Origin: Plectrocnemia conspersa
Lineage: Eukaryota > Arthropoda > Insecta > Trichoptera > Polycentropodidae
Direction of reading: 5' to 3'
Assembly (NCBI GenBank): GCA_009617715.1
Contig: VTFK01000052.1
Coordinates: 1,256,134-1,320,133, forward strand
Length of the DNA stretch: 64,000 bases
Part shown: positions 48,201 through 53,101 of the stretch, in pieces
Layout of the letters: every line of letters starts with the position of its first letter
How positions within the stretch are numbered: the first letter of the stretch is position 1
Notes under the pieces: model-generated
Told to the model about the DNA's origin: nothing
The model's database searches: none
The model's input: the letters and a program-made list of their open reading frames with translations, nothing else
Position numbers and translations under genes: made by a program

Positions 48201-49251
48201 TGGGCGGTGGTGAAGAAGCTGGTGGAGGGATGATGTCCGTAGAATCCTCTGAAGTAAGTGGCAGAAGATTGATCCCTCTCCGCTGCAGTGCTCATATGGT
48301 GAAGTACATCTCAGAATGTAAACGTCCATGACCGTAAGTTGTCCGCGGGCGGGCAGTGTCTTCGAAGAAGAAGTACAGACAGACGTCGCATTTCGCATAT
48401 TGCTCCATAGTTTGTCTGCACTTTTATATCACACTGTTTTAAAAATATATCACTAGCAAAAACAATTATCACTTCTCAGAAGGCAAAAATTCACGTCAAA
48501 AGCAATAAAATTGTGGATTTTTGACTTATGAAAAGTGATAACTGGTTTTTTCGCTCTCCTATTGGACAAAATTCAGCTTAGATGTGCTTCCTTTATTCGA
48601 TTCTCACTTATGAGTCATAATATTGTTATATAAAGTCTTATTATGAACGCTAGATAACCGAGCCGACGGCACGATTTTATTGCTTTTGACGTGGATTTTT
48701 GACTTTAAGAGGTATCGCCGTACATGTACGTTGGTGTATCTTTCACTGTTTTGCGCCCAGATCAGTGGCGTAGCCAGGATTTTGCCAAGGGGGTGGGGCT
48801 TTGTCAAGAAAAAATGCAAGATAATTTTTGTAATTTATATTTAATTAATATATAATCACCGGCTGAGCTCCACCAAGGGGGGGTCCAGACAAAGGGTTAA
48901 TGAAATGGAAAAAATAAAAACGTTTTGCTCCCCCCTTTTGGTTTTATTGCATTGCGATATTTTTTATAATTTAAGAAACAGAAATTAAAATGTATCTGGA
49001 AACAATGCATTAATTCTCAATTGAACATATTTTTAGAAAGACTAATTTATTTATAATTTCAACCTTTGTACTTTCAGGTTTGGTTCCAAAACGCCAGAGC
49101 AAAGTGGAGACGCAATATGCTAAGACAGGAGGTAGGACAGAACAACACTAACGGCTCCGGTTCGAGTACTTCATCAGTTTGTCCATCGGTGCCACCGTTA
49201 CACCATCAAATCCAATCGCACCACAATTTGCCCTTTACAGATCTATATTGA
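15283..49251 (+). CDS. ap: apterous, LIM-homeodomain transcription factor (split over seven exons)
   Basis: Nuclear selector protein of the Lhx2/Lhx9/apterous group. In insects it specifies dorsal wing identity and some neuron fates, working with the LIM-binding cofactor Chip/Ldb. Exons: 15283-15292, 20904-21109, 25584-25847, 26310-26546, 32283-32416, 40950-41188, 49078-49251. Protein order: N-terminal region, LIM1 (CGGC...HGNCLRCCEC), LIM2 (CARC...CFTCVSC), basic linker GRPRKRK, then the homeodomain from TKRMRTSFKHHQLRTMKSYF to WFQNARAKWRR, and a short tail ending FTDLY. The homeodomain recognition helix is intact. The split at VLQ/VWFQ falls inside it. Junctions 1-2, 3-4, 4-5, 5-6 and 6-7 agree in phase; 2-3 does not, so a small exon may be missing. 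Insects often have two apterous paralogues; I cannot say which this is. Confidence 0.93.
15300..19490 (+). other. apterous intron 1, AT-rich, with an old internal duplication
   Basis: No gene is visible over about 4 kb. The block 16433-16960 recurs in the same orientation, diverged, at about 18342-18760. Both copies share AACTTACAAGTG, TAGGAGATAAATATATTTCA, ACATGAAAATTTATAGA and GGCAATAAATA. Looser AT-rich repeats with GCAGTAAAAATATTTT occur near 17060 and 17700. At about 17287-17345 the phrase TTTTTGTATACATATCATTA is tandemly duplicated. The long conserved order without coding potential fits a duplicated non-coding element or an ancient repeat. Confidence 0.6.
19500..20060 (+). pseudogene. 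non-LTR retrotransposon reverse transcriptase remnant
   Basis: Plus-strand frames, broken by several stops and shifts, spell FIDFEKAFD (motif A, about 19629), RGVRQECVLS...FSNLYF (motif B, about 19711-19765) and ICYADDMAIFAE (motif C with the catalytic YADD, about 19839). MEVRMEISRA follows (about 20009), a phrase common downstream of the catalytic core in insect endonuclease/reverse-transcriptase elements. Apparent - strand open frames here are shadows. The element is truncated and dead; it lies in apterous intron 1 on the gene's own strand. Confidence 0.7.
20700..20815 (+). pseudogene. small fragment of the same retrotransposon family as 21990-23280
   Basis: The phrase ATATTGCCCCATnTTAnTTATT through TAAATTAGAnAAACAAAT is nearly the same as 22690-22760 in the larger copy. 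Only about 100 bp survive, 80-90 bp upstream of apterous exon 2. Confidence 0.6.
20904..21109 (+). CDS. ap: apterous exon 2: N-terminal region (probable)
   Basis: An open segment, clearly richer in G+C than its AT-rich surroundings, is bounded by a good acceptor (TTGTTTTATTTAG) and a donor (GAG|GTAATA). It encodes 68 residues. They include GCETF and, 30 residues later, GLKCEPF, resembling the GxESF...FKTEPF spacing I recall upstream of LIM1 in Drosophila Apterous. It joins exon 1 in frame. It ends on a codon boundary, whereas the LIM1 exon needs two bases carried over, so either a short exon (length 3n+2) lies between or the model is wrong here. The family likeness is from memory and should be checked by alignment. 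Confidence 0.55.
21880..23280 (+). pseudogene. 5'-truncated CR1/Daphne-like non-LTR retrotransposon
   Basis: The frame from about 22070 reads MKKLESIGISDIVLRWFNNY (reverse transcriptase fingers), GVPQGSKLGPLLFVLYINDI (motif B) and HLFADDTLMY (motif C, FADD). A one-base shift near 22350 leads into a second frame up to 22764, and another shift leads into the C-terminal frame ending RTYRNKL-stop at 23134. The 3' end is an A/T-rich tail of AATAAA-like repeats (about 23240-23280), typical of CR1-group elements. No endonuclease domain remains. Only a few lesions separate it from a continuous frame. The clade is assigned from the look of the motifs and is not certain. Confidence 0.8.
23281..24164. 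other. intron 2 sequence with a degenerate repeat
   Basis: The segment about 23690-23830 shares a diverged phrase (GGAACGC.TTTCACT...TTGAATCGGGAT.TA.AATTT.GAAT) with 45595-45720, so it is a copy of an unnamed dispersed repeat. Otherwise I see nothing, and no convincing exon to repair the apterous exon 2/3 phase. Confidence 0.5.
24165..25030 (-). repeat. dispersed repeat family A, copy 2 (inverted relative to copy 1)
   Basis: Reverse complement of the 1640-2480 repeat throughout, including the AAACCGAATTTTG...CAAAATTCGGTTT hairpin arms at about 24491-24652 and the region with TAGGTACGAGTT...GCTACAAATAAAT. The two copies are 22 kb apart in opposite orientation and have small internal differences. 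Confidence 0.75.
25030..25165 (+). repeat. tRNA-derived SINE-like segment
   Basis: GAGTTCAGCTAAACT (about 25070) resembles a polymerase III A box, and CTGGGTTCGAATCCCA (about 25137-25152) is a near-perfect B box followed by TACGAACC. The 80-base spacing is longer than in a tRNA, and there is no matching acceptor stem, so a SINE head is more likely than a tRNA gene. It lies about 420 bp upstream of the apterous LIM1 exon. Confidence 0.45.
25584..25847 (+). CDS. ap: apterous exon 3: LIM domain 1
   Basis: The acceptor is CGTTTCTTTAG and the donor is ATTATAG|GTATAA. The frame gives an acidic leader (QEDAAEGSIGEAMESVVAPED), then the complete first zinc-binding LIM domain: CGGC, WHGNC with the zinc-ligand His and Cys, CRCCEC-type second finger, and YCKEDYY at the end. 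All eight zinc ligands are present. An ATG at 25603 lies within the exon and could serve as a start if the upstream exons are wrong. LIM1 mediates binding to Ldb/Chip-type cofactors. Confidence 0.93.
26310..26546 (+). CDS. ap: apterous exon 4: LIM domain 2
   Basis: The acceptor is TTGGATACAG and the donor is TTTAG|GTACAA. It continues the frame of exon 3 (YYR|MFCVKRC) and encodes the second LIM domain: CARC, ISANELVMRARDLVYHLGCF, CVSC, GDTFGMRDGLIYCRLHYD. All zinc ligands are present. The ISxNELVMRARxLVxH stretch is characteristic of the Apterous/Lhx2/9 group. The exon is about 55% G+C, a sharp contrast to the surrounding introns. Only 462 bp separate it from exon 3. Confidence 0.95.
26628..26660 (+). 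mobile_element. left terminus of a Tc1/mariner-type element
   Basis: TA followed by CAGGCTTGACCATAATAATGG and AGCACCCC. An inverted counterpart lies at 32921-32953 (GGGGTGCCCCATTATTATGG, then CTAAAGCTG followed by TA). The TA on the outside of both ends suits Tc1/mariner/pogo integration. Apterous exon 5 lies between the two ends, so they are probably from different insertions. Confidence 0.5.
26807..27246. mobile_element. 440-bp MITE with ~30-bp TIRs, Tc1/mariner-like
   Basis: The left end CAGTCCGTCCAAGATATGAA and right end (reverse complement CAGTCCATCCAAAATGTTAA) continue into ACGCTCATCA on both sides. The left flank is TA and the right flank TG. The interior is AT-rich and non-coding. 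It is a non-autonomous element in apterous intron 4. Confidence 0.7.
27600..28107 (+). pseudogene. Tc1-like transposase, 5' part (split by a hAT insertion)
   Basis: An N-terminal helix-turn-helix region (LSKEKIGFRNILSKARCSKTT, then NMRIPRPYKGRK) is followed in other frames by KRICLQNRFKSAVAVTIIEA, SDGIHYVR and MIWGCFTYH. These match the usual order of a Tc1 transposase. The last phrase breaks off at the hAT insertion and resumes at 30348. Stops and frameshifts in the first part show it was already decayed or has decayed since. Confidence 0.75.
28108..30347 (+). mobile_element. hAT element inserted in the Tc1 copy
   Basis: Termini are CAGGCATAGCGAACCTAGGG on the left and, as reverse complement on the right, CAGGCATGGCGAACCTTTTT. 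The flanking octamers TGGTGGTA (28100-28107) and TGGTAGGA (30348-30355) agree at six of eight positions, consistent with an old 8-bp target duplication. The 2240-bp element carries a decayed transposase gene on the + strand. It splits the Tc1 frame exactly between FTYH and QLVFIDGT, which proves the order of insertion. Confidence 0.85.
28390..30140 (+). pseudogene. hAT transposase (ZBED5/FAM200-like), frameshifted
   Basis: The coding order is preserved over several frames. MADRNEKVSETNRRNFQ is the start at 28390. CVLCSGTVVCRTSSVKRHFE plus TSH is a BED-type zinc finger. LIALCVDESTDITGSARLAI and GHSVLGFHCIIHQQVLCAKH are catalytic-region motifs. A segment with NNVRWLSRGKVLQSFVECL follows. The C-terminus is LKVTKYEPDIKELSSN near 30080, stopping at 30138. 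At least three frame breaks make it non-functional. This subfamily is the one domesticated in vertebrates as ZBED5/FAM200-type genes; nothing suggests domestication here. Confidence 0.8.
30348..30520 (+). pseudogene. Tc1-like transposase, 3' part
   Basis: It continues the Tc1 copy after the hAT insertion: GQLVFIDGTVNAKK, then, after a shift, IEMHETECIFQDDSTPCHRA and KIVKTIF, the region around the second catalytic Asp. The third catalytic residue and the C-terminus are not visible. Mariner-like sequence begins about 40 bp downstream. Confidence 0.7.
30560..30770 (+). pseudogene. mariner transposase N-terminal fragment
   Basis: The frame reads ALSLSTIKYWTTELKRGRTD, PPEMVDKIHEMIIDD, stop, RVTKREIPETVGISTERVVV: the two helix-turn-helix modules of a mariner transposase with the linker partly lost and one stop codon. 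No catalytic domain follows. The ~450 bp after it (to about 31250) shows no recognisable protein. Confidence 0.65.
31250..32282 (+). other. apterous intron 4, distal part
   Basis: Nothing coding is recognised. A TA microsatellite lies at about 31842-31862 and a short ATC repeat near 32089-32102. The polypyrimidine signal before exon 5 is weak (TTATTTTACAG). Confidence 0.5.
32283..32416 (+). CDS. ap: apterous exon 5: linker with KGRPRKRK
   Basis: The acceptor is ATTATTTTACAG and the donor is CTCTAG|GTAATT. The 134-bp exon carries the spacer between LIM2 and the homeodomain: ANESPSQYYANGPVQKGRPR, then KRKAPAVSPD. The KGRPRKRK block is a conserved basic motif in Apterous and Lhx2/9 and probably acts as a nuclear localisation signal. 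Phase joins exons 4 and 6 exactly. It sits alone between two long, transposon-filled introns of 5.7 and 8.5 kb. Confidence 0.92.
32921..32953 (-). mobile_element. terminus inverted relative to 26628-26660
   Basis: Reverse complement CAGCTTTAGCCATAATAATG continuing GGGCACCCC, flanked by TA (32954-32955). It is the mate of, or a second copy related to, the end at 26628. Confidence 0.5.
33190..34060 (-). pseudogene. Tigger/pogo (TIGD1-like) transposase with internal deletion
   Basis: Read from 34060 down. The CENP-B-type helix-turn-helix is KMEIIGHSDKGESFASIGRS and NRSTICSIVQNKNIIKENVQ. The second DNA-binding part is MDEMVKSLSLWIDDKHQKHV and ISIIQAKALSLHKDW. A segment with FTGESTDADKDGAEEF leads to FNVDETG, which carries the first catalytic Asp. 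The frame then jumps straight to the C-terminal helix NEAFTHLDKFLNIMEDCDLS and SGKQLTLDNF. The other two catalytic Asp residues lie in the deleted part. Frameshifts are also present. It sits in apterous intron 5 against the gene's direction. Confidence 0.8.
34061..35400. other. apterous intron 5, unassigned interval
   Basis: AT-rich and non-coding. A TAGGGATGG motif at 35027-35035 resembles the hAT-like ends seen at 10425 and 14080, but no mate was found. Nothing else is recognised. Confidence 0.5.
35405..37089 (-). mobile_element. long-TIR element X, copy 1 (truncated)
   Basis: Oriented on the - strand from 37089. It opens with a ~330-bp terminal repeat starting TAGTCCAGTCA and running through CTGAAATTTTGCACAGACCT, then AACTTGGTATAAGC. 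Decayed coding sequence follows, shared with copy 2 (59038-61394). The match stops abruptly near 35405, so the distal third and the second terminal repeat are absent. The open segment 35703-35440 carries [17 protein letters not shown] and [11 protein letters not shown]. It differs from copy 2 at only a handful of residues over about 80 positions. Confidence 0.8.
37090..38390. other. apterous intron 5, unassigned interval
   Basis: No gene is recognised. The 37540-37780 stretch is richer in G+C than its surroundings and open on the - strand in two frames, which looks like a fragment of an unidentified repeat rather than an exon. The remainder is AT-rich. Confidence 0.45.
38391..39010 (-). pseudogene. 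mariner/IS630-type transposase, C-terminal half
   Basis: Read downward. KKIIFDEAHFHLSGYAIKQN contains the first catalytic Asp (F-DEAHF, with one residue lost from the usual SDEAHF). HERPLHVQKVTVW and GGVIKSYFF follow. VTVNGERYRRMITDNFWQEI comes next, and PPKMYEKVIESASA near 38430 ends the chain. Stops and frame changes break it up, and the usual second catalytic motif (QQDGAxxH) is degraded to IVQLAIHH. It resembles the DD37-38-type group in which VTVNGxRY is a hallmark; the group is assigned from memory. Confidence 0.7.
39300..39490 (+). repeat. dispersed repeat family A, partial copy
   Basis: It shares TAGGTACGAGTT, CTATGCTACAAATAAAT, CACCGTTGCGA and TTTTAATTAGGCAT in order with 24205-24315 and, inverted, with 2330-2440. 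Confidence 0.65.
39491..40375. other. apterous intron 5, unassigned interval
   Basis: A moderately G+C-rich patch at about 39690-39900 has no recognisable protein. The rest is AT-rich. Nothing can be named. Confidence 0.4.
40380..40450 (-). repeat. 3' tail of a CR1/Daphne-like retrotransposon
   Basis: The reverse complement reads TTAGCTATACTAAGCTAAAT followed by AAATTTATAAAATAAAATAA. It closely matches the 3' end of the element at 21880-23280 (TTAGCTATTAAGCTAAATAA). Only the tail, with perhaps a little upstream sequence, is present. Confidence 0.6.
40950..41188 (+). CDS. ap: apterous exon 6: N-terminal two-thirds of the homeodomain
   Basis: The acceptor is TTGTATTTCAG and the donor is TTACAA|GTAAGT. 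It encodes EVLHPADLNSSMETLSYDSS and a Ser-rich stretch, then the homeodomain arm and helices 1 and 2: RTKRMRTSFKHHQLRTMKSY, FAINQNPDAKDLKQLAQKTG, LSKRVLQ. It stops just before helix 3, so the recognition helix comes from exon 7. The downstream intron holds the mariner copy at 41478-42763, only 290 bp from the donor site. Confidence 0.96.
41478..42763 (+). mobile_element. nearly intact mariner transposon, 1286 bp
   Basis: Perfect-looking terminal inverted repeats start TTGGGTTGATGCAAAAGTTA and continue TGACCGTTTTTTA; the other end is the mirror at 42731-42763. The TA dinucleotide flanks both ends (41476-41477 and 42764-42765). The length is that of a full mariner. It carries one transposase frame with two lesions, so this copy cannot move itself but looks young. 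It lies 290 bp into the intron that splits the apterous homeodomain, in the gene's orientation. Confidence 0.95.
41660..42687 (+). pseudogene. mariner transposase with one frameshift and one nonsense codon
   Basis: Start MSVEKVHLRHCL at 41660 and stop TAA at 42685-42687, about 342 residues when read through, the normal size for the family. Helix-turn-helix regions (ARQVRRWFTKF-like at residues 40-55, then GVNQKTVLRHLRRMG), WIPHQL, and the DD34D catalytic triad are visible: TGDEKW, HHDNARPH, YSPDLASSDYHLF. Lesions: an extra base in the A8 run at 42212-42219 shifts the frame, and in the restored phase TAG at 42238-42240 replaces the second Trp of the usual VWWD. The first frame otherwise ends early at 42274. 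Confidence 0.92.
42960..43300 (+). promoter_or_regulatory. possible cis-regulatory block in the homeobox intron
   Basis: Between two AT-rich stretches lies a block of more balanced composition with no open frame. It has dense transcription-factor-like words: TTAATTATTTT, TTTTTGATCAAGG, CAGCTG, and a CpG-rich section (GGGGCGCGGGCCCGC, 43191-43205). It does not match the repeats recognised elsewhere in the window. Interpretation as an apterous enhancer or a second promoter is inference only. Confidence 0.25.
43975..44150 (+). repeat. dispersed repeat family A, partial copy
   Basis: It contains AACGCTCGTTACCGAGCGTT, the phrase ACTTCTGAGAAGTGATAATT and GACCAAAATTCGGTTT, shared with the hairpin of family A copies 1 and 2. 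Confidence 0.65.
44160..46500. other. apterous intron 6, middle part
   Basis: No gene is recognised. Short related segments with (T/G)AATTT(A/G)GCC(A/G)GAAAAA occur at about 41385, 44178 and 44967 and mark another small repeat family. At 45031-45068 an 11-bp perfect inverted repeat (TAGAGAGATAA / TTATCTCTCTA) could form a hairpin. A degenerate copy of the repeat seen at 23690-23830 lies near 45595-45720. Confidence 0.5.
46934..46972. repeat. 39-bp near-perfect palindrome
   Basis: Two 19-base arms (TCATTTTCGATAAACATCA and its exact reverse complement) are separated by one base (46953). There are no mismatches. It lies in AT-rich apterous intron sequence with no other element recognised around it. 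Confidence 0.9.
46973..49020. other. apterous intron 6, distal part with family A copy and a CAGTGGCGTAGC end
   Basis: The open stretch 47738-47370 (- strand, 122 codons) matches nothing I know. A partial copy of family A covers about 48360-48720. At 48771 a CAGTGGCGTAGCCAGGATTT terminus like that at 757 opens a short GC-rich unit (to about 48940) whose other end I cannot place. Nothing else is recognised. Confidence 0.5.
49078..49251 (+). CDS. ap: apterous exon 7: homeodomain recognition helix and C-terminus
   Basis: The acceptor is TTTGTACTTTCAG. The frame gives VWFQNARAKWRRNMLRQE (helix 3 with the DNA-contacting WFQN), then a 40-residue tail rich in Asn, Ser and His ending NLPFTDLY and a TGA stop at 49249-49251. 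The final FTDLY resembles the LTNLF-type end of vertebrate Lhx2/9. The tail is shorter than in vertebrate relatives. Downstream, AATAAA-type polyadenylation signals occur from about 49450 onward, so the 3' UTR end is not fixed. Confidence 0.95.
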   Translation, partial: VWFQNARAKWRRNMLRQEVGQNNTNGSGSSTSSVCPSVPPLHHQIQSHHNLPFTDLY

Positions 49252-50540
49252 GAGCAAATTTCATACGGGCTTGGATGGAATCACAATGAAGTGTTACCAG
49301 ATTTTATATAATATAACATGTTGATGGTTAAAAGTTACAAAAGCTCGTTTTAAACCGTAGGTTTGATTTTAAGACAAAAAGACAAGAACTTAACACGCAA
49401 ATTGATCTGTATTTTCATCATTTATATTATTTCTTTCTCTAATTGTTGATAATAAACAGAAACACGCGCGAACATGCTAACTATGTAATTGACACAATCT
49501 TGTCATAACTTCCTATGCCTAGTTTTCTATCAATACGTGTGAGTTGGTTTGAAATTATCACACAAAACTTAGCCTAGTATCCAAAAATCTCAGCTAACAT
49601 GTTCTTACCTTTTACAGTACATATAATATATTAAGATATGTCAATATTCGTTGAAAATATTAAAAAAATTATAATATTTGATGTTTCCTTAGTAAATGCA
49701 AAAAAATATGCAATCAATATAAAATTTTAATAGTAATCTAGTAAAAAAATAATAATTGCTATTATGATATATACATTAGATTTCTGCAAATATGATATAT
49801 GATATCATTTTGAGATTGGGGATTTCTTTGTAAAAACATTAAATTCAGACTGATACTCCTAAAACAAAGGCAAAATTAGTGTTTTTGCATCATTCTATTG
49901 ACGATGAGAACAGAAGGAGGTGTATGCTCTTCTTGTTGTAAATACTACTTTAATTCTATAAAAGTGCTAAATTATGTACATATGTACATGGAACTTAGTA
50001 TGAATAAAAGTGCTATAGCAGAAATGCACATATAAAATTAATCAGTTCCTAAAAATTAAATAATAACATTCCATTGATTAGGTTATATACAATTATATAT
50101 TTAAAACTCTATATAATCAATACTGATTATATGAATTTGTTCAGTATTTCTCCTATAACACTAAAGTAATAATGAATTATATCAATATTTGTAAATATAT
50201 TTATACAACTTTTAAAAATCGTGTACAATAATAAAACTATGATTTTTGTCCAATGACAAGGATTTATTATAATCTTTATGTTTCAATTACTAGTTATTAA
50301 AAGAGCACATGCATATTTTTATTAAATTTTGGCTCATCAATCCAATATGTCTTCGCTTCCTCCGATAATTTCTCCCAGCTCTTCCGGTCTTGCACCAAGA
50401 TTCTCCAGATTCTTTCTTTACCAGACATCAATTGCCTTTTACAAATAAAAGACTACTTATATGTTTATTAAAAGTAAATACAGTTTCAAATTCAAGATTA
50501 TACTTTGAGTTAGTTGAACCTGATTTGAATTAACATGTGC

Positions 50541-50575
<35 letters not shown>

Positions 50576-51325
50576 AATATTTGTTAAGTTTGAATTTCTT
50601 TATAAGTTTGTCAAAAACTATTAGTATACTTAATTGTTAAGTATATAAATGATACAATAATTCTCTTCATGACAAAATTGAATACTCAAGATAAGATACA
50701 TTATGCGATTTTTAAGATATTTTTAGGCCCAGTTGTCATGAATCTGTGTGATATTTATTTTTAGTTCAATATTAGATGTCTTACTATTATTACCATTAGA
50801 ACATAATCAGTCTGCTATATCATAACATTATATATATTAAAAAACGATTTAAGTTAAGACTGAAAGAACAGTAGTTGTGTAAATAAAATATTATATATTA
50901 TAAAGCTTGTATTATATCATTTGCTAATATTAATAATTAAGAATTTTAATATTTATTACTCTAATTATACATATATAATAAAGTTAAAAAACAATGCATG
51001 TTTCAAATACCCAGGTAAAAAAAATAAAATAAAATAATAATTTGAGCAAATGTTCAATAAAATAAATTTCTGTACAACTGTAGAAAAAAACGTTATAAAA
51101 TATTAGATATAAAAACATTATAAATTTGGTTGAATACTTCACTAGTTAAAAGTAAAAAAACATTATTTATTTTGTACAGTAACTTTTATTTATTTATTTA
51201 ACAATATAATATATAATGTACTGTAAATTATATGTATGTATGTATATGCATAATAAATATAAATAAAATAATATTAATTAATTTTATTTTAAATTAATAT
51301 ATTTCCAACTCAAATATTTAATAAT
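49252..51325. other. apterous 3' UTR and intergenic sequence
   Basis: AT-rich and without clear genes. Several AATAAA signals occur, for instance near 49452 and 50002. A poly-A run of about 27 bases lies at 50545-50571. On the - strand at about 50445-50345 there is a short coding-like stretch (KERIWRILVQDRKSWEKLSE, then EAKTYWIDEP) that looks like the C-terminus of a retroelement protein; it is too short to assign. Confidence 0.5.
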
Positions 51326-51328
51326 TAC

Positions 51329-51815
51329 AGTCGGCCCCACTATAGCGTAGAGATTGTGACTTCGTTATAGGAATACTACGTTATAGGGGACTAGGCATCC
51401 ATACAAAATTTGAGGTTAGATTCTTCCAACTGTATTTTGTGAATTGAACGCAATCAGCAAATCAAACATTTTACAAACGTTGGATATAAATTGTCTCATA
51501 TCATATATCTAAATATATTTTATGATTCATTAATAGTTTCTTAGATTTGTAACAGATATGTTACAAATCTAGTTTATAAATAGTTTTATTATAAAAAATT
51601 AGAATGGTTGAAACCCCCTGAAAAGTGTATACATAATGCATTATAAAAACGTGTACATTTGCTTGAACAAATTTTTTTTAAAATAAATATTTTCTTATTG
51701 TATTGTGGTGAATATCCTTGGAATGTTATAGCGCGGCGGCGTTTCGCCTGTCACAGAATATGTCTAGCGAAGTCAAGAGACAAACAGTAGCAAAAACTAC
51801 GCTATAGGGGGTTTA
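51329..51815. mobile_element. Tigger/pogo-like MITE
   Basis: The left end is CAGTCGGCCCCACTATAGCG preceded by TA. Near the right end, the reverse complement reads CCCCCTATAGCGTAGTTTTT. Internal copies of ACGTTATAGGGG occur close to the left end. This style of TIR (CAGT...CCCCTATAACGTAG) is typical of Tigger elements. The right terminus is not exactly defined. Confidence 0.55.
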
Positions 51816-52929
51816 ATTGAATATTACATATATCACATAATTATTCATACAATACTTTGCACTTAAAGATTGAGTAAGTAAACAATAGTGGAAAAACTAT
51901 AAATACACATATTTTTTCCACAATTTCCCCAAAATTTCCCTTTTCCCCAAGATTTCATTAGTATGAACAGACTAGAGTAGGTTCTTTAACCAACACAAAT
52001 CTAGTGTTTGTGTTTCATCATTTAAATGTACATAAGCAACAAAAAAATGAGAAGGCATTCGAATATAACCATATTTCATTTTGAATCAAAATTCGTGTCT
52101 CATTCTTTGAGCGTATGTATTAAAAAATAAAACTATCTGTCAAATAGACACTTATACCAAACAGAAAAAATATTTGGTAAATTAAAATCAATAAATTATC
52201 TTTTTACACATAATCAACATGGAAATTGTATGGCATTGTATGGCTATATAAAACTATGGTTTGTACAAAAATAGTGAACAATTTTATATATTTTTACTAC
52301 AATGATAGAATTGCTCAATTTATATGTACACTAATTTTAGTTGTATCATTTATGTTTTTAAATATTTCCGATTCATTTTATTCTAAAATGTATGGTTTTT
52401 TGCTTTTGCTTTGACAAGATATATTATGTTTTCATTGTATATGTCTATATTTCATTAAATTAAAACTGAGAAATTATATTTTTTTCAGATAATTGTAACG
52501 CATGCACGTGTTTAGGATTTAATTAACTGATTTTTATTTTAAGTGATGCGCTGAAGTAAAATCTGATTTAGTTTACTTTTTAACAACGATTATACTAATT
52601 GGCAATTAAAATAATAAGGCATATGCGGCATTTAATTAACTAAAAATATATATATACATAATAGAAAAAAATGTTTTTAAATCAGTGCATAATTTTTACA
52701 TGCGAATAAAATTTGTAACCAAATGCTTAAAATATACGTACAAAATAATTAAAAATGATTTAAACAAAAAAAATATAAAATATTTATCGCAGCAATTTTG
52801 AAGCTCAAATTTTACTACACATCATGTGTTAAAAGTGTTTACAGTTAAAATGTACATATGTTACGAGTTTTCTTATCTATGTGGCAAAAATCTTGTTGTA
52901 CAGTGTAATAATCTTTAACGGAATGTGAA
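51816..52929. other. intergenic sequence between the convergent genes
   Basis: AT-rich and without recognised genes or named repeats. The - strand part adjoining 52929 must hold the 3' UTR of the kinase gene, but no single polyadenylation signal can be chosen. Confidence 0.5.
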
Positions 52930-53101
52930 TCAATTAACGCTATATAATAAAGCTCCTTGTTTCGGAGCGGTAATGAACACCAGTTCGGAGACGTTTTTCT
53001 CGGCTGCTCTAGGATGCTTGGAATAGTAATTGTTCATCAGCATATCAACGTACTTGACAGCTTTCTCCCTAGTGCATAGCGCAACAATGCATCCTCCCCA
53101 A
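52930..53101 (-). CDS. GALK2: GALK2-like last exon
   Basis: The acceptor is TTTTTTAG and the stop TGA is at 52932-52930. It encodes [40 protein letters not shown] and [14 protein letters not shown]. The initial WGGC completes GHMP motif 3 begun in the preceding exon (LTGAG|WGGC). The PKQGALLY end corresponds to the KPGGGALVL-type C-terminus of the family. Confidence 0.92.
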
